Shown here piece by piece: positions 34,380 to 44,942 of a stretch of 64,000 nt of DNA. The stretch's first letter is position 1; each line of letters begins with the position of its first letter. Source of the DNA: Kappaphycus alvarezii (lineage: Eukaryota; Rhodophyta; Florideophyceae; Gigartinales; Solieriaceae); the NCBI GenBank assembly GCA_002205965.3, contig NADL03000691.1:1922001-1986000 (forward strand). Reading direction: 5' to 3'. A model generated the notes under the pieces. That model had not been told where the DNA came from and did no database searches. It saw only the letters and a list, made by a program, of their open reading frames with translations. Made by a program: the position numbers and the translations under genes.

Positions 34380-36521
34380 CTGCGGCCAAACCCCAACAAA
34401 TACCGCCATCGCCGTATTTACGATCCTCCGCAGAGTGTAACGAAGACACTCCTCCCACCAGCCATTGATGATTCTCGTCACTTTCTGGCCCCCTTCCAAT
34501 TGCCTAACGGCATCAGGTTGGGATGGACGCCATCGTACACCACACGCGCATGCTGCTCCGTCGCTTCTCTAATCGCATGGATACCGCCACAGTTCTCGTT
34601 GACGCGAATAACGCCTTCAACCGCGTTGATCGCCAGTCAATGCTAGACCAACTGCCCACGTGCGCCCTAAGTCTCGCCCGGTTCGTGACCATGATTTACG
34701 CACGCACGCAACCACCTTTGATCGTGCCGAATCGTGATAAAACGACCATCGCGAGTGCTCAAGGCACACAGCAAGTCGACCATGCCAGCATGCTCCTGTT
34801 CCCGCTAAAATCCAGCACCTCATCCGCCGGATTGCAGAAAACACGGGGTCGTCCTCAACCAATGGTACGCCGATGTTGGTACATTGATGGGATCCATCCC
34901 CGACCTCCGACAGCCCTCTACATCCTCCGCGACTAGGGGCCCATCTACGGCCTACTTCTCAACCCGGGGAAAACCCGCATTCATTGGCCAACGGTCCTAC
35001 GCCCACAGCGCGAGGCTTTTCTCCATTTCGCCTCGCTGAATGCTCCCCGGACGGATTCGAGCTCCTCGGGGCTCCGCTCGGAAACCGGCATTTCACGAAT
35101 GCCTTTCTACGAGACAAGATTGAGGGTGCCGCCGAACTCTCCAACTCCTGCCCATGGTTGACGACCCGCGCGCGCGTTTCACATGCACCGCCTCTGTGCG
35201 TCGGCCTGTCTGGTGGACCACGCCTTCAAGCTGGCTGACCCACGGGAAGCCCGTACTGCTGCCGAGGCTTTTGATACTCTGCTGCAAAAGTCCTTCATCG
35301 AGCTTCATGGCGTTCAACTCAGTGACAAAGCGTGGTCACAGGCTACCTTGCCCATCCATCAGGGCGGTCTTGGGTTCACCCTCATCTCACCGTTCCTAGA
35401 TGGCGCCGCTGCCTCGAGTATCATGGATGCAGCACCGGCGCGACTGCGTCCGCAGCCCATATCGGGCCCCGCTCCACCGCGCTCACCGGCGCCCGCTACC
35501 GCCGTGACAAGGCTTTCCTTCTCGGTCAAGCCGCCCGTCACATTCGAGACTTCCTCCTGCACATCCCTGGAATGGCCTACCCCGTTCGACCTGGGTTCCT
35601 TCGACCCGCTCCTCTCTGCTGCTGCACACACACGTCCAAACCTACCTAAAACGTGTGCAGCAGGAGGCGCTGGCCAAGGTTCACTGGCGCGACGACCACT
35701 GGGCTAGATCTCCGAACCCGGACCGACACACGAATGCAGATGTACGGCAACGCATACGCGGTCTAGCGCCGCAAAGGCCCCGGTGCTGCCTTTCTTTACG
35801 CACATCCCTCGGCTGACACGGAGTATCCGCGGTACACTGGAAAATAATGCTTCGCCGATACTTGGGACTGCCCGTTTATGATGACTCGCTTCCTCGGAAC
35901 TGCGAGCATTGTAAACGCCAAATGGACAGATTAGGCGACCACGCTGTAGACTTGTGCCCGTCTGGGTTTCGCAAACACCGGCATAACTCACTTCGCAACG
36001 TCATCGCTGGCCGTATCGCCCGTGCCGCCGGCCTGGATTGCCAGCTCGAGGTCCCACTCCTCGTGCCCGGCATGACCTGCGACCTGCTGACACTGGTTCA
36101 CCCACCAGCAGCCCCTGACGGCACTGGCCCGCCCGATCGCCTGCGATGTTACCGTAGTCTCTCCATTCAAGGACGATGTCAGAACAAGAGCTACAAGGAA
36201 TGGGGGTGCGCTGCTGCAATTGCACACCGCAACAAAGTGACGGACCTGGAGAGAAAATTGTCGCGTCGACTCCCCCCGCCCTCCGATAACCCTACACAGG
36301 CCCCCGATTTCGAATTTCAACCGCTGGCCTTTGATTCCTTGGGTTCCCCTTCCCCCGAAACCGTCCGCTTCATAGAGGGACTGTTGCCTCGCATTGCCGA
36401 AAAATTCCACACGTCAACCGGAGTTATCCGTACTCGGATTTTAGGCGCATTAGTAGCACAATCTGGTCGTAGAGTGCACAATCTATTGTGTCGTGCATGT
36501 CACTGCACGTGGCCGACGTAG
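34380..36521 (+). pseudogene. Non-LTR retrotransposon RT with restriction-like-endonuclease-type C terminus (LINE copy 2), broken
   Basis: The plus strand carries a fingers block (AIAVFTILRR, about 34405), LGMDAIVHHTRMLLRRF (about 34515-34570) and VLVDANNAFNRVDR (34592-34633, catalytic Asp present). GTQQVDHASMLL stands where QQGDP is usual, and YADV (34865-34876) where the catalytic YADD is expected, so the second catalytic Asp is lost. A thumb-like segment follows and then the C-terminal domain at 35847-36521. Several frame changes separate the blocks. The family copies RNA at a nicked target. NAFN and the knuckle suggest the R2-like, endonuclease-at-C-terminus group rather than APE-type LINEs. 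The N terminus is missing, and the 3' end abuts the MULE at 36524. Confidence 0.75.
35847..36521 (+). pseudogene. C-terminal CCHC / endonuclease-like domain of LINE copy 2
   Basis: This uninterrupted 224-codon frame contains CEHC-x9-H-x4-C (residues 19-37), followed by a HRHN and an IARAAGLDCQLEVPLL...CDLL segment. That arrangement resembles the CCHC knuckle and PD-(D/E)xK nuclease of R2-like retrotransposons, where it nicks the target DNA. The spacing C-x2-C-x9-H-x4-C is close to, but one residue longer than, the usual pattern. The frame starts at an ATG only by chance, because it is the tail of the larger polyprotein. The stop lies two bases before the MULE end. Confidence 0.65.
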
Positions 36522-36523
36522 CA

Positions 36524-37183
36524 CGGCTCGAGCTGAATCTACATTGAGTAAAATACGTAGGAACTTCGCCAATCACAACGCTGAGTTCAAACACGCGCAG
36601 GGAGCGGAATAGAGAGAGGACTGTCTGTAAAGCGTTTCTATAAAACAAACTATAGAACCTAACCAGATCCCAGAGTTCACGCTGGCACGGCGCGGGTGTG
36701 CAGCCGTATCCAACCAGTGTCTCACAAGTCAGCTAGAACAAAACACGAGCCAACCATCATCAACCTGGTACAAGCACGCCAGAAAGCCCGACAGACCGGG
36801 CCCACGACGAGGTCTGTGGCGCCCGTTTTGGGCTCAAAGCTCTCCGTCTGATCCCAAATTCTCTTCCGTCTTTTTCTGCCCCATCTTGCTCGATCCTGCC
36901 CGATCCTCGAGCTCGTTCGCCTCCCGCGCTCCCATCGTAACCGTTTTGCTCCTTTTTTCAGCCCCGCCCTCACCGAAATTTCCGCCTGTTCTACCCGCAC
37001 TTGCGTCTCCAGTTACGAGCGGAAAGCCTCTCACGCATTTGCGTTCTGCACGTCAGTGCGCCGCTTTCCAGTACAAACTCAGCGTAGCGTCCGGTCGAAA
37101 GACAAGAAACCTCCCTGAATACCTTCTCATCAACTACATTTGTCGCTGCCTCTGCGCATACCACCTCCGCCAACTCCGCCGCT
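36524..37183 (+). repeat. MULE left terminal inverted repeat
   Basis: It matches the right arm inverted over its whole length, ending inside at a CCTCCGCCAACTCCGCCGC block. It carries a TATAAAA word at 36639-36645 reading inwards and a GC-rich, Pro/Ser-codon-like internal part. Confidence 0.9.
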
Positions 37184-37469
37184 GTAGCTCCCCATTTAAA
37201 CTCTTGTTCAGCACCGTCAGGCGCTAGTAGTTCATGGAAGTGTGTGAAGAAGAAGTCCTATTCTTTACTAAGGTTGGTCAGTGCTGATAATTTAAATGTT
37301 TGTTTTGGAAGCTTTCTCGATGTAGCTCAACCTCTTATCGATTGCGGAAGTGACCAAACTCCGCACGCATGGAGCGTACATGTCAACCTGTTGACTCGAG
37401 ACGGCGTTGATAGATCCGGATAAAGATCTCATTATTTCAAATGTATCATTTCGAGCTTTCTTTTTCTTC

Positions 37470-39774
37470 TTACTCTCTATGCCGCTCTTCTTTCGCTTCT
37501 CGTTTCGGGTGTACCCATAATTCGGGTTTTTGACTGTTCTGATAAGCGTATCTCTCGCAGTTTTGTCCAGTGAAAGAATTTCTTGAACCCTGAAGAAAGC
37601 CGCAGGGCATTTTTTTGCGGTAGGAATTGGCGGCCCGGATACGAGAAAGGGAGTTGATTGCGTCTTCAAGAACTAAAAGGACACTTTGGTTCAAGAACTA
37701 AAAGAACACTTTGGAGCGCAAGTGGTCCTAAACTTGATGCAATGCGGCGCATCTTATGTGTCAGGGCCCGTGAATCTGCCCATGAAAGATAATTCTGGAC
37801 TTTTTTCTCCGTGACTGCGCTTGTATGATCTTCTTCCACATCATTGGTACTCGGATTGGATTTTTTTGCAATCTGGACTGTTGCTGTGCGATCTTATTTC
37901 GAAGCTCGGCTACATACGATGACGTGCCCTCATTTGCATTGTACTTCCAGTATCGATCGAAAAAGTACTCTATTTCAATACGGTTTCGTAATACCATTCC
38001 CAGAGACGGTTAACATGGAGCAACTCAGGGTATGAAACCGCGCATCGTACGATATGGCGGCAGGGAAACCCATTAATTGAGTGTTGAAGACAGCTACAAG
38101 CACAAATGAGCTTGCAGTCGTCGTTTTCAGATCGAGACCTTGTCATCATTACTTGCCTCACTGTGGTGTATGCTGTGGACGTCAGTTCAAGTTGCTCCTG
38201 GGTTCCACTCCATCGTACCTGAAAGACGGCAACCTCTTCCAGGACTTCATCATTTCGAAATCTGTTGTCCGGCCAGTTTTGGCCATTGATTGTTAAGACT
38301 CCGCTCCCAACACGACGTAATTATTGCTTTGTTCCACGCTCAACTCAACAAATCTCAGCAGCGAGTACGCAGTAAACTCTGTCATGAGAGCGTTTAAAAC
38401 TTCAGAGGTAGTGGGAGCTGGCAATTAGCGATCTTGCGGTGTGTGGGACTCTGCAGTTTAAGGGATCTAGACCTTGCTAGATTTCGCTTTTGGTTGTTAG
38501 TCCTGGTCATTCAAGCCATTTACTTGGGCACTTCGTGCAGCGGTACCTTTCTCTGCATTATGTATCGGCGGTAAGAGGAGTTAGAACTTTCCGTGTAGCC
38601 TATACCTTGGAATAGGTACGGTATGGAACAGACCGATTCCTGTAAAAGGCGACGAGATTTCAGGATTCTGTTGTAGAGGAAGGTAAACCACGCCGGGGGA
38701 TTTTCTTAGAAACAATAGAAATACTTTCTTTCGACCTCACTGCGAAGACTTGTAAATTTTTCCTCTTCAGTTGCCTTCTTCACCCTGAAAAGATCCCTAC
38801 ACATCTGTTTAAAAAGCTCCTTCCCTCCAATTCTACTGCACCATGCCCCACAGTTCTTCAACTGATTCTGGTTTAGATGCCACTCATCTAATCCAATGTA
38901 CGACGTGTTGAAGATCCTTCGCGCAGCATTTATGCATGCAACACACTGGTCCATTGCAATCATGGGCGGAGAAATCGGTATTGTACTCCTGAACTGGCTA
39001 AGTACCCTTTCAAAACATTTTCAATCTCACTAGACATAAATGCCACGAAGAAAGTTAGTATAAAGCCGTCGTTGGATCTCCCGTTGACAGTTAGTAGTGG
39101 CAACGCAATCTGTTAGATATAACCTTGCAGTCGATACTCACACCCGGTACCACACCATATCGCTCGTAGTCCTCCAGCCAATCTCTATATGCCCATGCCG
39201 CTAAGTCTATCCCTCCTTCGTCCGTAATAGTTAAGAAAACACTGTGCCCCTCTCTTGCTCTCGTATGCAAAGGAGATCCTGGCAAAGTCGCATGCAATCA
39301 TGCTCGCGAGGAGCCTGAACAACCATCGCGTAATTTAACCTATTGCTGAGCCCCTTTCTATGATAATGATGTCGTACTTCGCTTCCAGCAACCTCACAAT
39401 GCCACTGAAAGGAATATGGACTTCATTTTTCATTTCAAAGGCCTCAGACTGTAGCTTGGGAAGGAATATGATTGACCACCTAGTGAGGTTAGGGCCATGG
39501 TTGTGATGCGTGACCTTAATCACACAATCACAGTACTTCACAACGCTATTATCATCCTCATGGCCAGATATACGATCTCTTGTTCGTTATATGGCACATA
39601 AAAGGACAGTTTATCTCGACCTACTTTTTTCACACACTCATAACAGCCTTTGAAGAGTACAAATCTGTGTGCAAGAGAGTTGTAGCATTCGTCATCAACT
39701 TCCCAAAATATGCTTATGTACCGCGAGCACCTCGTTACAAACCCGTGGCCGAAACACCCGTCGATGAACTTCAC
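37470..39774 (-). pseudogene. MULE transposase, broken
   Basis: On the minus strand, N to C, there are a CDCVIKVTHHNHGPN block (about 39530-39490) like the FAR1/WRKY-type N terminus of MULE proteins, a LAAWAYRDWLEDYERYG segment (about 39200), and MDQCVACINAARRIFNTSY with LDEWHLNQNQLKN (38960-38855) in the DDE core. A SWIM zinc finger, CSC...GFPCRHI (38098-38054), lies just before RLWEWYYETVL, and a basic Lys-rich tail runs through about 37480. The order is that of MULE transposases, which cut and paste elements with long inverted repeats. Motifs are split by several stops and frameshifts. It is transcribed away from the right arm. Confidence 0.75.
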
Positions 39775-40097
39775 CTCCTCAATTACAGCAAGTCCTGGTG
39801 CATTCTTTTACCGTAGACATATATTTGTGCAAGGCCTCGGAAAGAGACCTTCTTCACTTTCTCAGACCCATCCATTACTGTCTTTGAACTCTCTGAAATT
39901 TGACCGCCCTCTACATCCCCATGTGGGAAAGTTTCAACAATTGACGAACAGCAGCATCCATGTTCTCGGTCATGAGTAACGATTGTAACGGTGCTTCAGC
40001 ATTGTCGAGAAAAGAGTGGATGAGTGACAAATCGTCTGTCCCGCTTTGAAAGACATTGTCTTTACTCTCCACTTCTGCCGTAGTCTCACATACACCG

Positions 40098-40595
40098 CTA
40101 GACTTTGATTTCAAAAGAAACGCTCCATTGTGTTCTCCTCGCCATCATCACCATTCTTTGTTTCACTTGTAACGCACTGAGCAGTGCTCTCAATTGAAGG
40201 AACAGAGCCAACATCAACGTCATTCTCCTTCTGTTCCTCGTGGTGCTCGTGGAGCGTTGAGAGATATCAGAGTAAAGTGGCAGGCTCGGTATGGAATTAG
40301 TAATAGGGATGCTATTCTTGGACGAACAGGTCCATGAATTTTCATACGGTGGAACTCTCTCTGCAAGCTCAGCTTGCTTGTCCCTTCTTTCATAGAAGGA
40401 AATCAATGTCTTTACGATTCCTACCAGAGTACTGGGAAGGCGTGGTCTTCCTTCCAATACCTCAACCGCCCTTTGAAGGACTTCAACGCTGAATGATATC
40501 GTTCCAAGCATGTCTCCGTTGATGCTGGAATCGAGGAATGGTATGCTTGAAAACCTGGTGGTTTTCCAGGTCATTGAGGACGGTTGAAGCTTCAC
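40098..40595 (-). CDS. Hypothetical minus-strand ORF upstream of the MULE transposase
   Basis: This is a 165-codon frame between the right arm and the transposase. Its middle (VEVLQRAVEVLEGRPRLPSTLVG) looks helical and its last third is Arg/Ser/Thr-rich. It could be the N-terminal part of the transposase in a shifted frame or a separate element protein. No domain was recognised. Confidence 0.3.
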   Translation of the reverse strand: MKLQPSSMTWKTTRFSSIPFLDSSINGDMLGTISFSVEVLQRAVEVLEGRPRLPSTLVGIVKTLISFYERRDKQAELAERVPPYENSWTCSSKNSIPITNSIPSLPLYSDISQRSTSTTRNRRRMTLMLALFLQLRALLSALQVKQRMVMMARRTQWSVSFEIKV

Positions 40596-42413
40596 TACAA
40601 TTGCGCAGCGACATGAGGTAGGAGGTTTTACTTAATGCATCGAAGCCTCCCAGTGATGACATTGTTCTGTTGAACCCATTTTCTGGATATCATCTGCAGT
40701 CGGTGAATGCCAAACTGCTCTCCTGAAGTGCAGAGGTCATACAGAAAACGAGGAAGGTGCGGACTTCCCCATCAAACCCTTCTGTTGTTTCTATCGGTAA
40801 GGCAGAACTGGGAAGCTTCTCATTTCCGCACTTCCGACCCCGATATCCATACTTTTCGCTGACAACGCCTTACGCTTTCCACCATTGCTGAGTTTACCAG
40901 ATCATGGACCAGTTTAGTACAAGTAGAGTACTGTCATGAAGCGAACTTTCCTACGCTGCTTGAATCTGAAACAGCTTTCCCCGCTCTAGTGCTATACCAC
41001 TTCGACGTATCTGCTCTTATGACGAAGGGCTTTTCTGCAATCGACGGCACGTTCCTCCTTTCATGCGACGTTCCTCATCACGGTCCGATGCCTTCTCCAG
41101 CGAGCGAATGCATCCTCAACAATCTCTGAGATACTTCTTATCGGATAAGATTCGGTACCTCCCCCACCTTCGTGCACCTTCTCCGGTCCAAACTTGTCAT
41201 CGTTATCTGAAATTTCGATGCGGGTTAAGGACCGGCGCCTTTGAATCCATCCGTATCTGTTCTTATGTTGATAAATGGATACTTCAGCCTCCTCGATATC
41301 GACAGTGTTCTTCTCTCAGCAGCTAGAATAATATTGAGAACCCGAACCTTGACAGCCATCATCGGTACATTTCTGTCAAACCTGGATCGTATCCAGAAGC
41401 ATACGTACCTTGTGGTAGGTAACCGGTAGTTGTGGTGAAGGATGAGAAACCAGCCAAAACATAAGCACCGCAGCTATATCCATCCTCTTGCTTGTAGAAT
41501 TTAAGATCTTGCGGCAGGAAGTTCTTCTAGAGATAGTCCACGCACTGTTTGATGAGGAAAAGCGTGATCGAAAGCTGCTTTAAAGAACGCCAGAAGACAT
41601 GGTGGACATCTCCGTCCGAGACTGTCCCCAAACGTGGTGGTGCGAAGCTCGGATTTCTTCAATCGATTTATATCTCTGCGTGCTACCAAAAGATCCCAGT
41701 GGTTATTTCTAAGTTCAATGGAGCAACCATGGTACTAATCTCATGGTCGCCCTTGTACAATTTACGTCTGAAAGGTTCGATGAATAAATCCAAATTCTCC
41801 TTCTTATAGCCTCGCTTCCCACGAACGTTTTTGTAGAATCCTTCAGCTATGCCCGAAAGATGGCCCTGTCACAAGTGCAGAACACAATCCTCGCTTCGGT
41901 TCTAGATCAGTGATTACTGAAGTAATAAGTATATCACACATGAAACTCTCGCTTTACAATTAAGGATAAAAGCGTTGGGAGTTGCTTGGTTCCGTTCGTT
42001 GATAAACAATCTCGAAAGATGATTCCTACGGTTATAAACTTTCGATTTCCTTCCGCATTTGACCTGTCAAAACCTAATCCTGTGTTTTTTTCAGATTATC
42101 AAAGAAACATTGGACACTACCTGCTTCTACAGCGTTGAGGAGCTCAAAACTAGTAACATAGTTAGAATAATTCATCCGGTGTAGTTCGATATTTTCTTAC
42201 AGCAAACGCGCTACTTCTTATCCGCTTACCGCTACGCAAATGATATTGGTAAAGAACACACATCTTAATTTTGGAAACATTGAAGTGCATGCATAGTTAC
42301 ACAGCAAAGCTCAGATTATTCCGTTTGATATGCTGTTAGTTTAGAAACCGTCCGTCAGCGTAGTGGCAGACAGCTCCACAGAACACAGCGTATTGATGCA
42401 GGTCACTGCTGTG
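40596..42413. other. MULE interior without recognised gene
   Basis: Plus-strand frames of 60-90 codons occur (41063-41326, 41549-41809) without recognisable motifs. Right-half interior sequence of MULEs often contains a second gene or captured host DNA; I cannot show either here. From about 41,850 towards the arm the DNA becomes AT-richer. Confidence 0.4.
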
Positions 42414-43072
42414 GCGTCGGAGTTGGCGTAGGTGGTATGCGCAGAGGCAGGGACAAATGTAGTTGATGGGAAGGTAGTCAGAGAGGTTTCTTGTCTTTCG
42501 TCCGGACGCTACGCTGAGTTTGTACTGGAAAGCGGCGCACTGACGTGCAGAACGCAAATGCGGGGGAGGCTTTCCGCTTGTAACTGGAGACGCAAGTGCG
42601 GGTAGAACAGGCGGAAATTTCGGTGAGGGCGGGGCTGAAAAAAGGAGCAAAACGGGTACGATGGGAGCGCGGGAGGCGAACGAGCTCGAGGATCGGCAGG
42701 ATCGAGCAAGATGGGGCAGAAAAAGACGGCAGAGAATTTGGGATCAGACGGAGAGCTTTGAGCCCAAAACGGGCGCCACAGACCTCGTCGTGGGTCTGGT
42801 CTGTCGGGCTTTCTGGCGTGCTTGTACCAGGTTGATGATGATTGGCTCGTGTTTTGTTCTAGCTGACTTGTGAGACACTGATTGGATACGGCTGCACACC
42901 CGCGCCGTGCCAGCGTGAACTCTGGGATCTGGTTAGGTTCTATAGTTTGTTATATAGAAACGCTTTACAGACAGTCCTCTCAGCTATTCCGCTCCCTGCG
43001 CGTGTTTGAACTCAGCGTTGTGATTGGCGAAGTTCCTACGTATTTTACTCAATGTAGATTCAGCTCGAGCCG
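42414..43072 (-). repeat. MULE right terminal inverted repeat
   Basis: This is the inverted partner of 36524-37183. A TATATAA word at about 42950-42956 on the minus strand reads inwards, towards the transposase, and is the best candidate promoter for it. Confidence 0.9.
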
Positions 43073-43088
43073 CTGACACCCGTTTTAC

Positions 43089-43263
43089 TGATGCCATAAA
43101 GTTGCTCTCTCTGGTCTCGGAGATCAAGTCAGGGGCACTATGTAGACCACAGAGGACCACTTAATGCACACTAGGTGCGTTGCTGACAATACACTACTGC
43201 ACGTGTTCCTACACTTTGCTGATAATACACGTGTACATGCAACGTACTAATTGGACCCTAACA
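43089..43263. repeat. LTR-like repeat C, 5'-truncated
   Basis: This matches the 3' three quarters of repeats A and B (GCACTA-GTAGACC, GCTGACAATACACTACTGCACG, ends GGACCCTAACA). It is more diverged than A or B. The missing start lies towards the MULE end, consistent with truncation by or before that insertion. Confidence 0.5.
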
Positions 43264-44940
43264 GTACTGTGCAGTGCAGTGTAGTACAGTTGCAGAACTT
43301 ACACTACTCTGTAATTCAAAGTCAAATGCAAGATTTTAGTCCTACGGTCTTTAAAGAATGCATGTGGTCAGTTTTGGAGTGAAGTACAGCTAGCACCGTC
43401 AAACTTGGGAATGCAAGATGTTGCCGCCTCGCTTCGATCGCGAGTTTACTGCAATTGGCACTCGTACTGTACTGTTACTGCCAGAACTGGTTTTAGTGAT
43501 CTTTTTAAGATCTAAATTTATTCGTGCTGACACATTGCTACCAGCAGACCCCGTACCCGACAGTAGGGGCAATTTTCGATTGTCGCCCAACATTACTCCT
43601 GGTCCTGTATGCTCATCTGAGAGGGTTCGGGGGCTTGCAGTCTGGAAAATTCGGCCTCCAGATTGGACCTGATATTTTCGAGGGTGAAAGGCACCTATTG
43701 GAACTAGTATCGACTCTAGTTATATCTAACTTGGATCTTTATTACGTGGCTTGCCTAAATTTTTACTTACCCCGCCGTAGTAGATAACCCTAACCTAGCT
43801 AACTAGTATTTATACCTACATGGCCACTAGGGCCTCAGATTAAACAGCCATCCCGGTGTTGGCTCCGAACTTGACTCCAAACTTCTGCCTTTGCAGAAAA
43901 CTTGCCAACGACAACTTTGGCTATAGCCACAGTTGTCCCCCTGAGACTCACTTTTTATTCCTTTCTCTCTATCCAACATTATAATATCCCTTTTGTTGTT
44001 TTTTTGTGATATTTAATCACACGTGGCGCCCCGGATACCTGTATATATATACAAATACAAACTTCAAGGTTGTCATTGGTGACAACATCCTTATCTTCCA
44101 AGCGGATATTTCGAACTGCTTAGCCCACTACTACAACTTCTTTATCCAGTTTTATACTCCTGGCGTCTGCGGTTCTTTAGAATCGATCTTTATCAAGGTT
44201 CTAGCATTCAGTGGACCACATCCGGTCTCACAACCCGGAGGACAAGTATACCATCTAGCCGTCCAAGAAATCACCCTCACTCTCCCAGCCCATTCTTCTA
44301 GCCGTCAGCGAGCGGTGCTACTGCATCGCAGGGTACTTAAAGAGAAAGAAAAAAAGCGAACACCCTGTGAGTCTTGGTGTGTGTGTGTGTTGGTTTTCTC
44401 ATTGTCTGATAGGCTTCCGTTCCTAGACAAGAAGAATTGCGTACCACGCATTGCACTACAGTGAGTAACGATGCGGAAACCCATGTCAATGTTGTGTTCA
44501 TTTGTTTTGTGTGTATGCAAGTGTTTTTATGTTTGTGCTATTCGTTGAATGTGTGCCGCCGTGCAAAGTCAATTTATAATACCACTAGTGAGAGCAGGTC
44601 AATTTTGCCGTGAATTTGTGTTTTCCTACAGGCGACCCTAGGGATATTATGCCGTGAAATTAGAATTCCCTGGATGCGACTGCTGACGAGTATTCCTGTG
44701 AATTCGTATTTCCCAACAAGCGTTTGCAGAATAGTTAAGACTAAATTGGAAGCTTTTGTATCGACCAGTCGTGGCCTACTGGGAATGAAACTTGTGCATC
44801 AACCGATCGTGGTCTATTTTGATTTTTTAAACGGAATTGTGCGAAAACTTGGTAGTACTTAAGACTGGGCTAGTAATTGTATCGAATTAAAACGAAGGAT
44901 GAAAAAGAGCGACACTTGGAACCCCAACGTTCTTGCTGAT
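43264..44940. other. Mixed region with possible LTR end, no supported gene
   Basis: Short open frames occur (43524-43787, 44006-44464), none recognised. At 44021-44036 the sequence ...AATCACA is followed by TGGCGCCCCGG, which resembles an LTR end and a tRNA primer-binding site. No second LTR or pol was found, so this remains a weak fossil hint. A GT microsatellite lies at 44377-44390. Confidence 0.3.
44377..44390. repeat. (GT)7 microsatellite
   Basis: This is an uninterrupted run of GT dinucleotides. Confidence 0.85.
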
Positions 44941-44942
44941 TA

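Larger units (their letters stand above)
36524..43072 (-). mobile_element. Mutator-like (MULE) transposon with long inverted repeats
   Basis: The element is 6549 bp and is bounded by inverted repeats of about 660 bp that begin CGGCTCGAGCTGAATC at both ends. The interior encodes, on the minus strand, pieces of a MULE transposase with a SWIM zinc finger. Arms look around 95% identical by eye, so insertion or arm homogenisation is recent, yet the transposase is broken. No 8-11 bp target duplication is visible: the left flank is the end of LINE copy 2 and the right flank is 16 bases from LTR-like repeat C. Deletion or rearrangement at one flank may explain this. Confidence 0.82.

Noticed and set aside
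36886-37227. 113-codon plus-strand frame in the MULE left arm
   Set aside because: The same sequence occurs inverted in the right arm as non-coding terminal repeat, and the open frame follows from its C-rich composition.
41063-41809. Short plus-strand frames in the right half of the MULE
   Set aside because: No motif, no homology to other parts of the window and frequent stops; not enough to call a second gene.
44021-44036. LTR end followed by a primer-binding-site-like TGGCGCC
   Set aside because: Kept only as a remark: no partner LTR, gag or pol follows, and the match to a tRNA 3' end is short.
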